Source: Hymenobacter canadensis
GTDB taxonomy: Bacteria > Bacteroidota > Bacteroidia > Cytophagales > Hymenobacteraceae
Assembly (NCBI RefSeq): GCF_027359925.1
Contig: NZ_CP114768.1
Span: forward strand, 62,001-126,000
Reading direction: 5' to 3'
Length of the DNA stretch: 64,000 nt
Positions within the stretch are counted from its first letter, which is position 1, and every line of letters begins with the position of its first letter. A program made the position numbers and the translations under genes. Below the pieces are notes generated by a model. It was given only the letters and a program-made list of their open reading frames with translations, was not told the origin of the DNA and did not search any database. This document shows positions 19,001 to 26,818 of this stretch, piece by piece.

Positions 19001-19448
19001 TAATCTTGCCCATCGCTCGGTCCTGGCCCGGCAAGGTGACAGGCAGGCAGTCCCGTTGCAGCCGGCGGCCATCCCGTAGCTCCAGCACATCCGTAACCAG
19101 TACGCCCGGGGCCAAGTCTCGCGCTGCCAGCGTCGAAGCATGCTGGGTTTCGTCCTGCAACAGTTGCCTGCCCAGGGGGCGTACCTCTTCCAGGGTACAG
19201 CCCAGTAGTTCGGTGGCAGGCTTGTCCAGACCAAAGAGCTGGCATACCTGCTCATTGATGAACACAATCCGCTGCTGGTCATCCACTGCCACCAACCCCA
19301 CCGGCAAATGGCTGAGCATCGTCATAAACAACGGGGCGGCGTCCGGGACAGTGATCTGTGCGGCCAGGAAGTTGGCGCGCTGCTCTGCCGCCTGACAGGC
19401 AGTCCGGGCTTCCGCGAGTTGGCGGGTGAGTTCGGCTAAGGATGACAT
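16017..19448 (-). CDS. multi-PAS hybrid sensor histidine kinase with REC and HPt domains
   Basis: 1143 aa soluble phosphorelay protein with no transmembrane segment. It has about five PAS-like sensors (roughly 40-155, 165-260, 275-375, 395-505, 515-630), HisKA with His659 in MSHEIRTPLNG, HATPase (GNALKF, DTGIGI, GGTGLGLAIS), a receiver with Asp953 in LMDIQLPGMDG and a C-terminal HPt with probable phospho-His1088 in AHQIRPVLLVLG. In the HPt the usual AHxLKG is altered to AHQIRP, so its activity should be checked. The order of domains is that of ArcB/BarA-like relays. Convergent, with a 4-bp overlap of its stop with that of the LytTR regulator. Confidence 0.94.
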   Translation of the reverse strand: MSSLAELTRQLAEARTACQAAEQRANFLAAQITVPDAAPLFMTMLSHLPVGLVAVDDQQRIVFINEQVCQLFGLDKPATELLGCTLEEVRPLGRQLLQDETQHASTLAARDLAPGVLVTDVLELRDGRRLQRDCLPVTLPGQDRAMGKIISYQDISAVWAERERAAVLQHMMEGNPNPVLRLSQTGALLYANAAAAPLQAWYEENPEGKLARRLRKVIQTALHARQLLFHQVTLARRDYQVSILPFPGEEFVHLYLTDVTALRQAERQLDEQQHFYAGILNALPARLAVYDADQRYLFLNRAVEPEATLRQQLRGQPVIADSRFRQEFDLARRQGQAMAWEEAGSERHWLRHLFPILDERGQLSRMLDYQVDITDRVRAEAHGQQQENLINDQRSFINEVMDASPTLVLVTDEQHQPLYANPAFQQIAAQGRHATAAANSVEAAELARHIADQQRALDLNRELEVEMTFTLTSGEARWFRAIKRPVVRADGSRIVISVATDITDTRQTTEALRRSEKQYRDLMNYSQALIITHDLQGYVQSVNPATVQFMGAPTEQLVGQHLSSALPPAQWPALEDYLAGITHQPEQRGIMNLPDSDGQPRYLLYSNFRVDEPGQSPYVIGYSQDITPRILVEQQLRQAKEAAEAAAQAKETFLAHMSHEIRTPLNGILGMGRMLADTSLTGVQAQYVQTLQQASHHLLALLNNVLDAARTTSGQLELEAGTFHLPQTLRTTVDTLTYRAREKGLTLRLTLPKLACPWVLGDALRLNQIILNLLGNALKFTERGGVELRLELTQETSSHQSFRFSVHDTGIGIELAQQERIFEEFVQASPAIAREYGGTGLGLAISRRLVEQMQGRLWVESVPGQGSTFCFTLTLAKTSAPAPAAAGRTRQQVAAQLAGRGIRRVLLVEDNLVNQQLALHPLQQWQLQVSTALDGEAAMRLLTEQDFDVVLMDIQLPGMDGEQVTRWLREQPEARQANLPVVAMTANVLYADPAKWRECGFSGYLPKPFEPKQLLAALLGASSGAMAPPALPATTGRALRMLRAQAQGDEAFVQRMIALYLQELPTRGQELRQAAARNDWEAAGQLAHQIRPVLLVLGIRRAQKALATLQAPPLDLRQLTEATHRVLLTLEEARQLLLREQTH

Positions 19449-20005
19449 GGGAGACGCGGCAATCGGGTGAGTTGGCGAAAGTAAACAGAATGCTTCGCCG
19501 TTTCCGTTGGATCAGGGCTCAAGGTACTAGTCAGGCCAGCAGCCCGGATGCATACTGTATTCCGATGCGGCGCTGCAGCGGACGAATCCGCTTCTCCAGC
19601 GGATGAGCCAAGAACGCAGCTTAGGGCTCCCCCCTGCTGCCGTGCTATGTAGATCAGCCGGCCTTCTGCGCAGGCCGGTTCCGGCCAGGTTCACCAAGCA
19701 ATAGCCTGTCCTATCAGATACATGCCAGTGGGCAGCCCCGTCAGATCCAGCGGACCGGCAGCGTTGCCGGCGACTGGCTGCCGGCGCAGGATCCGGCCGA
19801 TCAGGTCAAGTAGGGGGATTTTAAACAACTGGAAGGAAACCGCCGGCCCGGCCTCACACCTACGCCATTTTATCTGGTTATAGACTTGAAATTCAATACT
19901 TTATTCAGGCAACAGATAAAAATACAGTCTTAACGACCGTTGTCCCTACCCGCTGATGATAGCATCAGAGTACGGGTCAAGGTATCCAACCCCGATATCT
20001 TTACG
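19449..20005. other. intergenic, about 560 bp, with a decayed T9SS fragment
   Basis: Lies between the divergent kinase gene and the duplicated DUF2147 block. Apart from the sorting-domain remnant at 19691-19835 I see nothing supportable. An imperfect -7 box (TACTTTCG) for the kinase gene lies about 35 bases before its ATG. Confidence 0.4.
19691..19835 (-). pseudogene. remnant of a T9SS C-terminal sorting domain
   Basis: Read on the minus strand this gives PLLDLIGRILRRQPVAGNAA, then LDLTGLPTGMYLI and a stop at 19691-19693. 'LxDLxGR' followed by 'LxTGMYLI' is the typical end of a type A sorting domain, like those of the intact T9SS cargo in this window. There is no start codon, no YPNP segment and no upstream protein, so it is the tail of a lost gene. 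Confidence 0.45.
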
Positions 20006-20508
20006 GGGGCATTTGCCTACCCAAAACCACCGGCCCCCTGGTTATCTCAGGGCCAATTCCGGGTGGTTCAGGACCGAATTTGGGTAGTTCGAATAGGTTT
20101 TGCGGGCCCAGTACTACTGGGGGCTGTATTGTTGTGCCACGGAACGCCACTGGTGGCGGGCCGCTCACGTCAAATATTCCTCCCATGCAATCGGCAAAGA
20201 CTTTCCTGCTGGCGCTGGTTTTGCTCCTTGGCCTGGTGCTGCGCACGGCTGCGCAGCAACCTGCCCCGGCGGCCCCTATTCTGGGCACGTGGCTCAGCGA
20301 AGACTGGAACGGCAAAATCACGTTCACGCAGGCCCCCGACCAAACCTATACCGCCACTATTACCTGGGTGCAGCCGGGGGCGGATGATAGTAAGTTGAAG
20401 GTGGGTGATGTGATTGCCAAAGGCTTGAAAGGCAGCAAAAACCAGTATGCCAGCGGCCAGCTCTACGCCGCTAAGCGCGGACGCTGGGTGAACGGCGCGG
20501 TGTACCTG
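20006..20508 (+). repeat. duplicated block, copy A (matches 34050-34553)
   Basis: About 500 bp repeated in direct orientation 14.04 kb further on. The coding part (from 20185) differs at only a few positions. The leader part (20006-20090) is noticeably more diverged. The match ends exactly where the MITE-like element begins (20508). The leader contains GGGTAGTTC-type repeats and CTACCCAAAA in inverted form. Confidence 0.9.
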
Positions 20509-20598
20509 GAGAGCATCAAAAAGGGTGGGGCACTTACTGTCTCCGTCAGTAAGGGCATGACTGGAGTGACTGCTTTGGTTCCTTGGAAACCTTATTGA
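20185..20598 (+). pseudogene. DUF2147-family protein, truncated and fused to MITE sequence
   Basis: Starts as the intact copy at 34230-34637 (MQSAKTFLLALVLLLGLVLR, then ILGTWLSEDWNGKITF). After VNGAVYL it runs into the MITE-like element at 20508, which supplies about 30 foreign residues (ESIKKGGALTVSVSKGM...) and a stop at 20596-20598. The missing family-specific end (PNPRTLELKGS...QTQTWTRV) does not appear on the far side of the element, so this is a truncation, not a simple insertion. The signal peptide and most of the beta-sandwich remain, so a short secreted product is still possible. Confidence 0.85.
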
Positions 20599-20641
20599 CA
20601 ACCGCTTAATCTCGACAGCCCAACCCTTTTTGATGCTCTCC
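20508..20641. mobile_element. MITE-like element, copy 1 (134 bp)
   Basis: Bounded by terminal inverted repeats: left end begins GGAGAGCATCAAAAAGGGTG, right end is its reverse complement with one mismatch inside 23 bp. The interior is homologous along its whole length to copy 2 at 33870-34004, in the same orientation. No coding capacity. No convincing target duplication. It truncates the DUF2147 gene. Probably a non-autonomous derivative of an insertion sequence that is not present in this window. Confidence 0.85.
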
Positions 20642-20714
20642 AGTAAACCCGGCGCGCTTTGCATCATCAAACGGCAAAGTCAACCCCTTCTTCACTTTGT
20701 CAAATTTTACCAAC

Positions 20715-21608
20715 ATGAAGCGCATCCGTATTCAACCCACTATTTTCGCTCTGCTCTTGCTGCTGGTCGCCACCGTTGCGGGGATGGGCCGCCCGACAGC
20801 CGCCCCCTTCCAAGGCCCTGGTGGCCCCGGGCGTCCCGAAATCAAGGCTTACCTAAAACAGAACGTATTGCCCGTGGTGCGGCGCCAGCGCCAGCAACTG
20901 GAACCCTTACTCTCCGCGGCAGACCAAGCCCAGCTCGCCGGCTATCGGACCCAACTCCGGGCGATTCGCCAGCAGCGCCAGGCCCTGCAGCAAAGCATCG
21001 GAGCAACTGCTGCTCCGGACAGTGCCCTTCCTGCCCTGACGGCGGTCCAACGCCAACAGGCCCAACAGTTGCGCACGCAGGCTCGGACCATTTTGCTGAG
21101 CGTGGCCCAGTTGGCGCAGAAATACGAAACCGCCATCGCCCAGCAGCTCGTGCAGCTTCAGCCCCAGAAAGAGCAATGGGCCTCCGATATCGAAGCCATT
21201 GTGCTGAAACACGCGACACCCGAGCAGCAGCAGCAGCTCAGCCGTTTCGCGGGCCGGCGGGGGCACCGGGGGGGGGCGGTCAACGGACTTTTCCGGCCCG
21301 TGGCCTTCCTGCTCCTGGCACCCAGTACCCCAGGCACTACGGGACAGCTGGGCAAGCCAACTACCTTGTATCCTAACCCGGCCGGCGCCACCGCGCAGCT
21401 CGATTACCGCGTTGAAAAAGCAGGGGCCGTGACCATCAACCTGCTGGACAGCCGGGGCCAGTTGCTGCGTACGCTCGCCACCGAAGCGCAACAGGCCCCC
21501 GGCACACATACCAAGCAAGTAGCGCTGGGCGACCTGCAGGCGGGCACTTATTACTACCAAATCACGACCCGTGCGGGCACCGAAACCAAGCGATTTTTAA
21601 AAGAATAA
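20715..21608 (+). CDS. T9SS-secreted Spy-like helical protein
   Basis: 297 aa. Signal peptide (MKRIRIQPTIFALLLLLVAT), then an alpha-helical middle of about 180 residues rich in Gln/Arg/Ala with LEPLLSAADQAQLAGYRTQL and HATPEQQQQLSRFAGRRGHR. This resembles Spy/LTXXQ repeats. A linker precedes a type IX C-terminal sorting domain (LYPNPAGATAQLDY, then LLDSRGQLLRTL, LQAGTYYYQI, KRFLKE). It therefore looks like a Spy-type chaperone fused to a secretion signal for export to the cell surface. The ATG at 20715 was chosen over one six codons upstream to start the signal peptide. It is followed after 57 bp by another Spy-like gene, probably in an operon. Confidence 0.8.
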   Translation: MKRIRIQPTIFALLLLLVATVAGMGRPTAAPFQGPGGPGRPEIKAYLKQNVLPVVRRQRQQLEPLLSAADQAQLAGYRTQLRAIRQQRQALQQSIGATAAPDSALPALTAVQRQQAQQLRTQARTILLSVAQLAQKYETAIAQQLVQLQPQKEQWASDIEAIVLKHATPEQQQQLSRFAGRRGHRGGAVNGLFRPVAFLLLAPSTPGTTGQLGKPTTLYPNPAGATAQLDYRVEKAGAVTINLLDSRGQLLRTLATEAQQAPGTHTKQVALGDLQAGTYYYQITTRAGTETKRFLKE

Positions 21609-21665
21609 GTTTTGTGTTAAGCTGTTCAATAGTTTATTCCTCTATTTCCTTTCTTTTCTTCCCCG

Positions 21666-22070
21666 ATGAAAAATATGCTTCTGCTGTTAGCTGCTGTAGC
21701 CCTGACGGCCACTTGCCGCGCCCAAACTCCCGCCACTGCGCCCCCAGCCAGTTCGGCCAGTCGGCCGGCACCCGCGCAGCGCGCCGAACGTCAGATTCAA
21801 ACCCTCACCCAGGAACTTAACCTGACAGCCGAGCAAACCCCGAAAGTGGAGAGCATTGTCCAGGCACAACAGCAGGAACTTCAGGCGCTACGGGCCCAAA
21901 CCAACGGGGGCGGAAACCGCCGGGGGCTGTTCAAACAGCTCAAAGCCGCCCAAGAGAAGTACAACGGCCAGTTCCGGGCCGTTCTCACCCCCGAGCAATT
22001 CACACGCTATGAGCAGCTACAAGCGCAGCGTCGGGAACAATTGCGCGACGCCCGCCAAAACCGTCAATAG
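21666..22070 (+). CDS. Spy/LTXXQ-like periplasmic protein (paralogue 2)
   Basis: 134 aa: signal peptide (MKNMLLLLAAVALTATCRAQ), Ala/Pro-rich linker, then helices RQIQTLTQELNLTAEQTPKV and FRAVLTPEQFTRYEQLQAQR. The L-T-x-E-Q and L-T-P-E-Q motifs are the LTXXQ signature of the Spy/CpxP class, which bind unfolded proteins or metals in the periplasm. Probably co-transcribed with the T9SS Spy-like gene just upstream. Role is inferred from family. Confidence 0.8.
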   Translation: MKNMLLLLAAVALTATCRAQTPATAPPASSASRPAPAQRAERQIQTLTQELNLTAEQTPKVESIVQAQQQELQALRAQTNGGGNRRGLFKQLKAAQEKYNGQFRAVLTPEQFTRYEQLQAQRREQLRDARQNRQ

Positions 22071-22198
22071 CCGCTAGCAAATCACAAGTGCTGCGGTGGC
22101 AGCTGGCAAAAACAGGAAAGGGTAGTCATTTCGCCGCGCCAAGCTGCCGCTTGCCATCACAGTGCTGGCAGTAGGTAAGCGATGAGTCAGAAGGCTGG

Positions 22199-22420
22199 CT
22201 ACCAGAATTTCACGTATAGCCCCGTAATGAGCAGGATGATAGTCGTAATCAGCGCCAGCTGCCGGGGCGACACGCGGAACATGCCGCGCTCCAACTCAAT
22301 GGCTTTGGGGTTCACCGCCGGCTCGGCCAAGCTGATGACCAACTGAGCCGTGAGCACGGCCAGCAGCGGAATGGTCACGGCCCGGACTTGCCACGCCTGC
22401 CGGCCTCGGATGGGAAGCAT
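22199..22420 (-). CDS. small two-helix membrane protein, hypothetical
   Basis: 73 aa. Helix 1 about residues 15-32 (AVTIPLLAVLTAQLVISL), a short acidic loop (NPKAIELERG), helix 2 about 52-70 (QLALITTIILLITGLYVKFW). The two-helix hairpin and codon use look genuine. No family recognised. The gene lies directly beside MITE copy 3 (22433), which is just upstream of its start. Confidence 0.55.
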   Translation of the reverse strand: MLPIRGRQAWQVRAVTIPLLAVLTAQLVISLAEPAVNPKAIELERGMFRVSPRQLALITTIILLITGLYVKFW

Positions 22421-22432
22421 TTGCTAAGAACT

Positions 22433-22545
22433 GGAGTGCATCAAAAAGCGTGGGTTAATCCTCTTTTTCAGTTGTGCTGGGCAACAGCAAAGCACCTAAC
22501 CACAGAACTCGGAAATTGAATGCCCCACCCTTTTTGATGCTCTCC
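22433..22545. mobile_element. MITE-like element, copy 3 (113 bp, different interior)
   Basis: Terminal repeats belong to the same family: left end GGAGTGCATCAAAAAGCGTG (two changes), right end the exact complement of GGAGAGCATCAAAAAGGGTG. The interior shows no similarity to copies 1 and 2. It is therefore a related but distinct derivative mobilised by the same kind of transposase. Its last base forms part of the TAG stop codon of the adjacent hydrolase gene. Confidence 0.75.
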
Positions 22546-23960
22546 TATTCCTTCAAAAACCGAAAGGACGGCAGGAATCCAGCGGCCGTTTGCAGTCGCA
22601 GCAGGTACAGGCCCGCGGGGAGTGGCCGGATATCTACCCGGCCCGAGGAGCCGTTGCCGGCCGCAGTGAGCACCAAACGGCCGAGGTCGTCATAAACCGT
22701 GAGGCGGCTTACGGATGCGGCGGCCGCGTAGGTGAAGCTGGCCGCAGCCGGATTGGGGAAGAGCGTCACGGCGGTGTTCGCCGGGGCCGCGCCCTGGGTG
22801 GCCGTGACGATGGGCGCCGCAAACCGGTTAAAGAACCGGACAATGTCATGGACCAGGTCGCTGTGAAACTTGTGCTCCGTGAAACAGATGAACAGCTGGT
22901 CGTCAATGTCGTCGAAAAACGGCTGGTACGCCACCGGCAGCAGGGCCTGCCAGGGCGAGGCCGTCCGCGGGTTGAACGTGAGAAAGTCGCGGGCATCCAG
23001 CAAGCCGGCGGTTTTCAGGCGGGTGTAGATATCGGCCGACATAGTGGAGTCAATCCCGGCAATGCGCCGGAACCGGTTGGGCGTCACGGGGAAGGGCTCG
23101 TGAATCATCAGCCGGGCCGCGATGCCCCGTCCCCGCAGCAGCTGAAAATTGCTTACACAGCGCTGCAGCCGCTGAGGGTCTTCGAGCGTGTCGCGCCGCG
23201 AAGCCATCCAGTAAGTCGGCGACAAGGTGGCCGTGATGGCCGGCACCAGGCCCGGCGTCGCCCCCAGCACGTTGGCCCGGAAACCGAGCAGCCCGGCGAT
23301 GATGGACGTGAAGCCGCTGCCCTGCGAGAAGCCCACCCCGAGAACCGGCGTCGCGGCGGTAATCAGGCCCTGGGTCCGAAACGAGGCCAGGATGCCCTGA
23401 ATGTTCTGCACGTCGGGGTTGGCGGCCACCGTGCCCGCGTTGCTCCACTGCTTGGGCGCGGCGGGGTTGCTCAGGCGGTCGGTGCTTTCAGTGGCGAATA
23501 CCGCATAGCCGGCCGCCACGGCATAGTCAAGGAACGTGCGGTTCTCCGGCCTCGTGAACCACCCCGTGGCGTTGCCGGACGCGCCGTGGTGGAAGGAGAT
23601 GATGCCGCGCAGCTGCGCCGCCGGCCGGGGAAAGTGGTAATACAGATTACTGCCGTTGAACCGCTGAAAAACGGGCGTCCAGGCGGGGGCGGCCCGGTAC
23701 ACGGGCGTCAGGGTAGCCGTGGGCACGGGGGGGCGCACCCGCGTGGCCACCGCGAAAGTGTCGCTGAGCACGGCCGCCGGCGTGGCCAGCCACCGGTCGA
23801 ACACCTGCCCGGCCGGGGTGGGATTGGCCAGCACGTAGGCCGTGTCGGCGGGGGCGTAAGTGCCGCTGCCGTAGCCGCCGCGCACCGTCAGCTGGGCACT
23901 GGCCGGGCCGGAGCTGCCCAACGAAAAGGCCAGCAATAGGCCGGATAGTAGCTTTTCCAT
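22545..23960 (-). CDS. T9SS-secreted alpha/beta hydrolase
   Basis: 471 aa. Signal peptide (LLSGLLLAFSLGSSGPASAQ), then a short beta domain about 25-90 like divergent InlB B-repeats (GGYGSGTYAPADTAYVLANP, FDRWLATPAAV). An alpha/beta hydrolase follows: ISFHHGASGNATGWF as oxyanion region, nucleophile Ser in GVGFSQGSGF, and a late FTEHKFHSDLVHDIVRFFNR with a candidate catalytic His. The type A sorting domain ends in SFRFLKE. The stop codon TAG is formed across the border of the MITE-like element. Probably a surface or extracellular esterase/peptidase-like enzyme; substrate unknown. Confidence 0.85.
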   Translation of the reverse strand: MEKLLSGLLLAFSLGSSGPASAQLTVRGGYGSGTYAPADTAYVLANPTPAGQVFDRWLATPAAVLSDTFAVATRVRPPVPTATLTPVYRAAPAWTPVFQRFNGSNLYYHFPRPAAQLRGIISFHHGASGNATGWFTRPENRTFLDYAVAAGYAVFATESTDRLSNPAAPKQWSNAGTVAANPDVQNIQGILASFRTQGLITAATPVLGVGFSQGSGFTSIIAGLLGFRANVLGATPGLVPAITATLSPTYWMASRRDTLEDPQRLQRCVSNFQLLRGRGIAARLMIHEPFPVTPNRFRRIAGIDSTMSADIYTRLKTAGLLDARDFLTFNPRTASPWQALLPVAYQPFFDDIDDQLFICFTEHKFHSDLVHDIVRFFNRFAAPIVTATQGAAPANTAVTLFPNPAAASFTYAAAASVSRLTVYDDLGRLVLTAAGNGSSGRVDIRPLPAGLYLLRLQTAAGFLPSFRFLKE

Positions 23961-24142
23961 GCGAATAAAAGGATAGGAACAATTAGTACAAGATGAAGCC
24001 CGGCGGTGGGCCGCTTGCTCACGGTGCGGCGGCGGTACAATTCATTCCGGACGACGTGCCTGCCCGCCCCAGCGGCAGGCACGTCGTCCGGGCGACCGAG
24101 GTCGGCCGCGGCCTGCCCCGGCGCGGTGCGGCGAGCTGGCTC

Positions 24143-26170
24143 TTATTCCACGGCCAGGCGTTGCGTCGCCGACCCGCTGCGCACCAGGTACACGCCGGCC
24201 GGTAGACCGGTCGGCAGCGCCAGTCGGGTCGTGCCGGTGGCATCGGCCGGGGCGGTGGCTACTGCCCGGCCCAAGGCATCGCAAATGGTCACCGGGGCCC
24301 CGGCCTTCGCGTCCAACACCGTCAGGGCGGCACGGGCCGGGTTGGGGTAAATTTGCAGGGTTCCGGGCCGGCTGGTCGCGGTGGTTGCGCTCAGTGGCTG
24401 GCTGCTGCTCAACTTATCGACGCTGGTGGTGACGAAGGGCTTGCCGGGCTCGTAGGCGTGGTCCCGCAGGACGTAAATATCCGGGCCGTCAAACGCCAGG
24501 GCGCGGGCCCAGATTCGCTCCGCCGTTTGGTCAAACTGATTCAGGCGCAGCAGGTTGCCGTTGAAATCGTACAGGGCCAGGGCCATGTCCTCGCTGGTGA
24601 TAAAGCCCAGGCTGTTGTTGGTGGCCCCGCTGAAGCTGCCGTTCGTGTAGAATATTACCCCCACGCCGGTGCCCGACAGCGCGATGCCGTCCGCGCCCTG
24701 GCCTTCGGTTGGGCCCAATTGTTTCAGCCAGACCACCCCATGCGTTGTGTGGTCAATGCGGGCTGTGTACACCTGCTGCAATTGCGGATTGCCAAAGCCC
24801 GGGACTATCGCCCCGGAGGTGAGGCCGTTCAGAAAGATGTCGCCGCTGCCGGGGTCCACCACCAGGGCGTAGGCCAGGTCGTTTTCGGGCGAGCCGTACT
24901 GCGTGCTCTTGATTTTCACGCCGGCCGGCGATATTTCCGTGATGAACAGGTCGTAAGCCCCCCGGGGAGTGCCCGTGTCCCCGACCTGCCCCCGGGTGTC
25001 GCCGAACAGAATCACGTTCCCGTTATTCAGGGTCTGGCTGCCAAAAACCCGGTCGTTTTCGGGGGTGCCAAACTGCAGCTTTTCCAATACGACGCCCGCA
25101 GTTGATATATGCGCCGCTATGGCGTCGACCCCGCCCGCGTTGGCCTGGGTGAAGGTGCCGCTGCTGAAGCCAGTGGCCATCACGGAGCCGTCGTTCAGGA
25201 AGGAGATGCCGTAGCCAAAATCCTTGCCGTCGGCCGTGCCGAAAGTAGTCGTCTGCTGCCAGACGCCGTTGCTGTTGAGCTTGACGACGAACACCTCATC
25301 CTGGCTTGCCAATGCCCCGCCGGAGCTGCCGATGCCGGCAATGCCGTAGAGTGGGTGCGCGGTCAGGGTGCGGATGTACTCGTTGGGGTTGCTCAGCCAG
25401 GTCCAGGCCAGCACCCCGTTCTGATAGGCTTTTACCACGGTTTTCCGCAGCGTGAAATCGTAAAACGCCACCACGATTTTATTGCCCAGGGTGGTCATGG
25501 CCTCCCCGCCCGTGTGGTTCAGGGAGAGGTCGAGGGTGGCGCTGATGCTGCCCACCGTGCAGGCGGGCTGCGTGAGGGTCGAGGCGCTCTGGGGGGTGAA
25601 ATCCGGGACGAACGGCATGATGCCTTCTACTTTTAGCTGACCGCTGGACGCCGAATTGACCACCACGTAGTAGCTGCCCCGGATGGGCGTGTTGAGGTCG
25701 ATGGAATCTCCCTGGGCCAGAAACCGACCCTGAAAATCCAGCAGCTTGAGGACGGGCGCCGCGCCGCTGTAATTGATGGGCTTGATTTTGATTCGTTCGC
25801 CCCGCAGCACCTGGTTAATCAGGTGCTGCCGGGTGCCGGGCGCCATCGAAAAGGTGCCGGTCGACAGAGTCGGCCCCTGCGGGGTGATGGGGATGGTCCG
25901 CACCACGCTGGTGCCGTTGGACAAGGCAGCGGTGAGGGTAACGGGCGTCGTGCCGACGTCGTACCGCACGATGGAATTGGTGGTGGGGCCCAGCAGCTGG
26001 CCGTTGGCGGAAATCGACCAGCTCACGGTTGCCCCCGGCGGCAGCGCGACGCTGGAATACTGCCCTTCTGCGTTGGGCAGTAGCGACTCCGGGCCGTTAT
26101 AAGAAACCGTTTGCGCCCGCCCCGCGACGCTGGCTAGCAACGCGAAAAGAAGGAGTAAGGTCTTTTTCAT
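24143..26170 (-). CDS. T9SS-secreted protein with SBBP-type propeller repeats
   Basis: 675 aa. Signal peptide (MKKTLLLLFALLASVAGRAQ), an Ig/PKD-like N-terminal part (VSWSISANGQLLG) to about 120, then blade-like repeats with the SBBP pattern (FGTPENDRVFGSQTLNNGNV, YGSPENDLAYALVVDPGSGD). A type A sorting domain closes it (IYPNPARAALTVLDAKAG, then PAGVYLVRSGS). The ATG at 26170 begins the signal peptide; 26176 and 26191 are alternatives. Likely a cell-surface protein of unknown partner. It heads toward the hydrolase gene on the same strand, with 182 bp between. Confidence 0.85.
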   Translation of the reverse strand: MKKTLLLLFALLASVAGRAQTVSYNGPESLLPNAEGQYSSVALPPGATVSWSISANGQLLGPTTNSIVRYDVGTTPVTLTAALSNGTSVVRTIPITPQGPTLSTGTFSMAPGTRQHLINQVLRGERIKIKPINYSGAAPVLKLLDFQGRFLAQGDSIDLNTPIRGSYYVVVNSASSGQLKVEGIMPFVPDFTPQSASTLTQPACTVGSISATLDLSLNHTGGEAMTTLGNKIVVAFYDFTLRKTVVKAYQNGVLAWTWLSNPNEYIRTLTAHPLYGIAGIGSSGGALASQDEVFVVKLNSNGVWQQTTTFGTADGKDFGYGISFLNDGSVMATGFSSGTFTQANAGGVDAIAAHISTAGVVLEKLQFGTPENDRVFGSQTLNNGNVILFGDTRGQVGDTGTPRGAYDLFITEISPAGVKIKSTQYGSPENDLAYALVVDPGSGDIFLNGLTSGAIVPGFGNPQLQQVYTARIDHTTHGVVWLKQLGPTEGQGADGIALSGTGVGVIFYTNGSFSGATNNSLGFITSEDMALALYDFNGNLLRLNQFDQTAERIWARALAFDGPDIYVLRDHAYEPGKPFVTTSVDKLSSSQPLSATTATSRPGTLQIYPNPARAALTVLDAKAGAPVTICDALGRAVATAPADATGTTRLALPTGLPAGVYLVRSGSATQRLAVE

Positions 26171-26257
26171 GGTCATCTGGTTGGAAATCATCCGGGCCTC
26201 TTTCACCTGGCTTCCCGATGGTGGTTTAAGCGGGTGCAGGGCCTGACCCCGGGCAAA

Positions 26258-26668
26258 CTACTGGCCGCCGCGCCGGGCGCGGAGCCGCTCCTGCTTGAAC
26301 ACCTCGTACTTGCCGTATTGCTCCGCGGTCAGCACGGCCTTCATCTTCGCATCCGTAGCGCCGCCGATGCGCTGCAGCTCGCTCATCATTTGCTGCCGGT
26401 CGCCGCCGGCATTGTCGCGGGCGGCCTGCAGCTGGCCCACCTGCTCGCGCAGAATGGCCGTGACCTGGGGCTGCTGCTCGGGCGTCAGCTTCAGCTCGGC
26501 CGCCAGTTCCTGCAGCATCTCCTGACGGTTGCCGCCGCCAGCGGAAGTCCGGGTTTGCGCTGCCGAGGAGGCGGCGGCGGGTGTCGTGGTAGCCGCGGGC
26601 TTGGTGGTGGAGCAGGCTACGCACAGCAGCGCCAGCAGAAACGTCGGATAGGACAGAGTTTTTTTCAT
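26258..26668 (-). CDS. Spy/LTXXQ-like lipoprotein (paralogue 3)
   Basis: 136 aa. Lipoprotein signal with lipobox Cys at about residue 19 (LLALLCVACST), Thr/Ala-rich linker, then MLQELAAELKLTPEQQPQV and MKAVLTAEQYGKYEVFKQER, both carrying the LTxEQ signature. It differs from the other Spy-like proteins of the window in being a lipoprotein. The ATG at 26668 follows the common MKK start; the open frame upstream is not similar to the family. Sits at the end of the tandem surface-protein series on the minus strand. Confidence 0.8.
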   Translation of the reverse strand: MKKTLSYPTFLLALLCVACSTTKPAATTTPAAASSAAQTRTSAGGGNRQEMLQELAAELKLTPEQQPQVTAILREQVGQLQAARDNAGGDRQQMMSELQRIGGATDAKMKAVLTAEQYGKYEVFKQERLRARRGGQ

Positions 26669-26818
26669 GGGAATAAGGGGCCGCAATGGCAATGAGTAAG
26701 AAAGGTCCCGAGCAATCGGGTGGCAGTCTATTGATGTATCTGGTGGCAGTTGGTTTAATGCAGCTCTCGAAGCAGGCGGACGGCTTGACTGAAACCTCAC
26801 CCCTGCTTATTCACGCCC

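Noticed and set aside
20080..20110. GTTCGAAT-like motif resembling a tRNA T-arm
   Set aside because: No acceptor or anticodon stem around it; it belongs to the duplicated GGGTAGTTC leader.
22590..23939. 449-codon plus-strand frame opposite the T9SS hydrolase
   Set aside because: Antisense shadow; Arg/Gly-rich without a domain.
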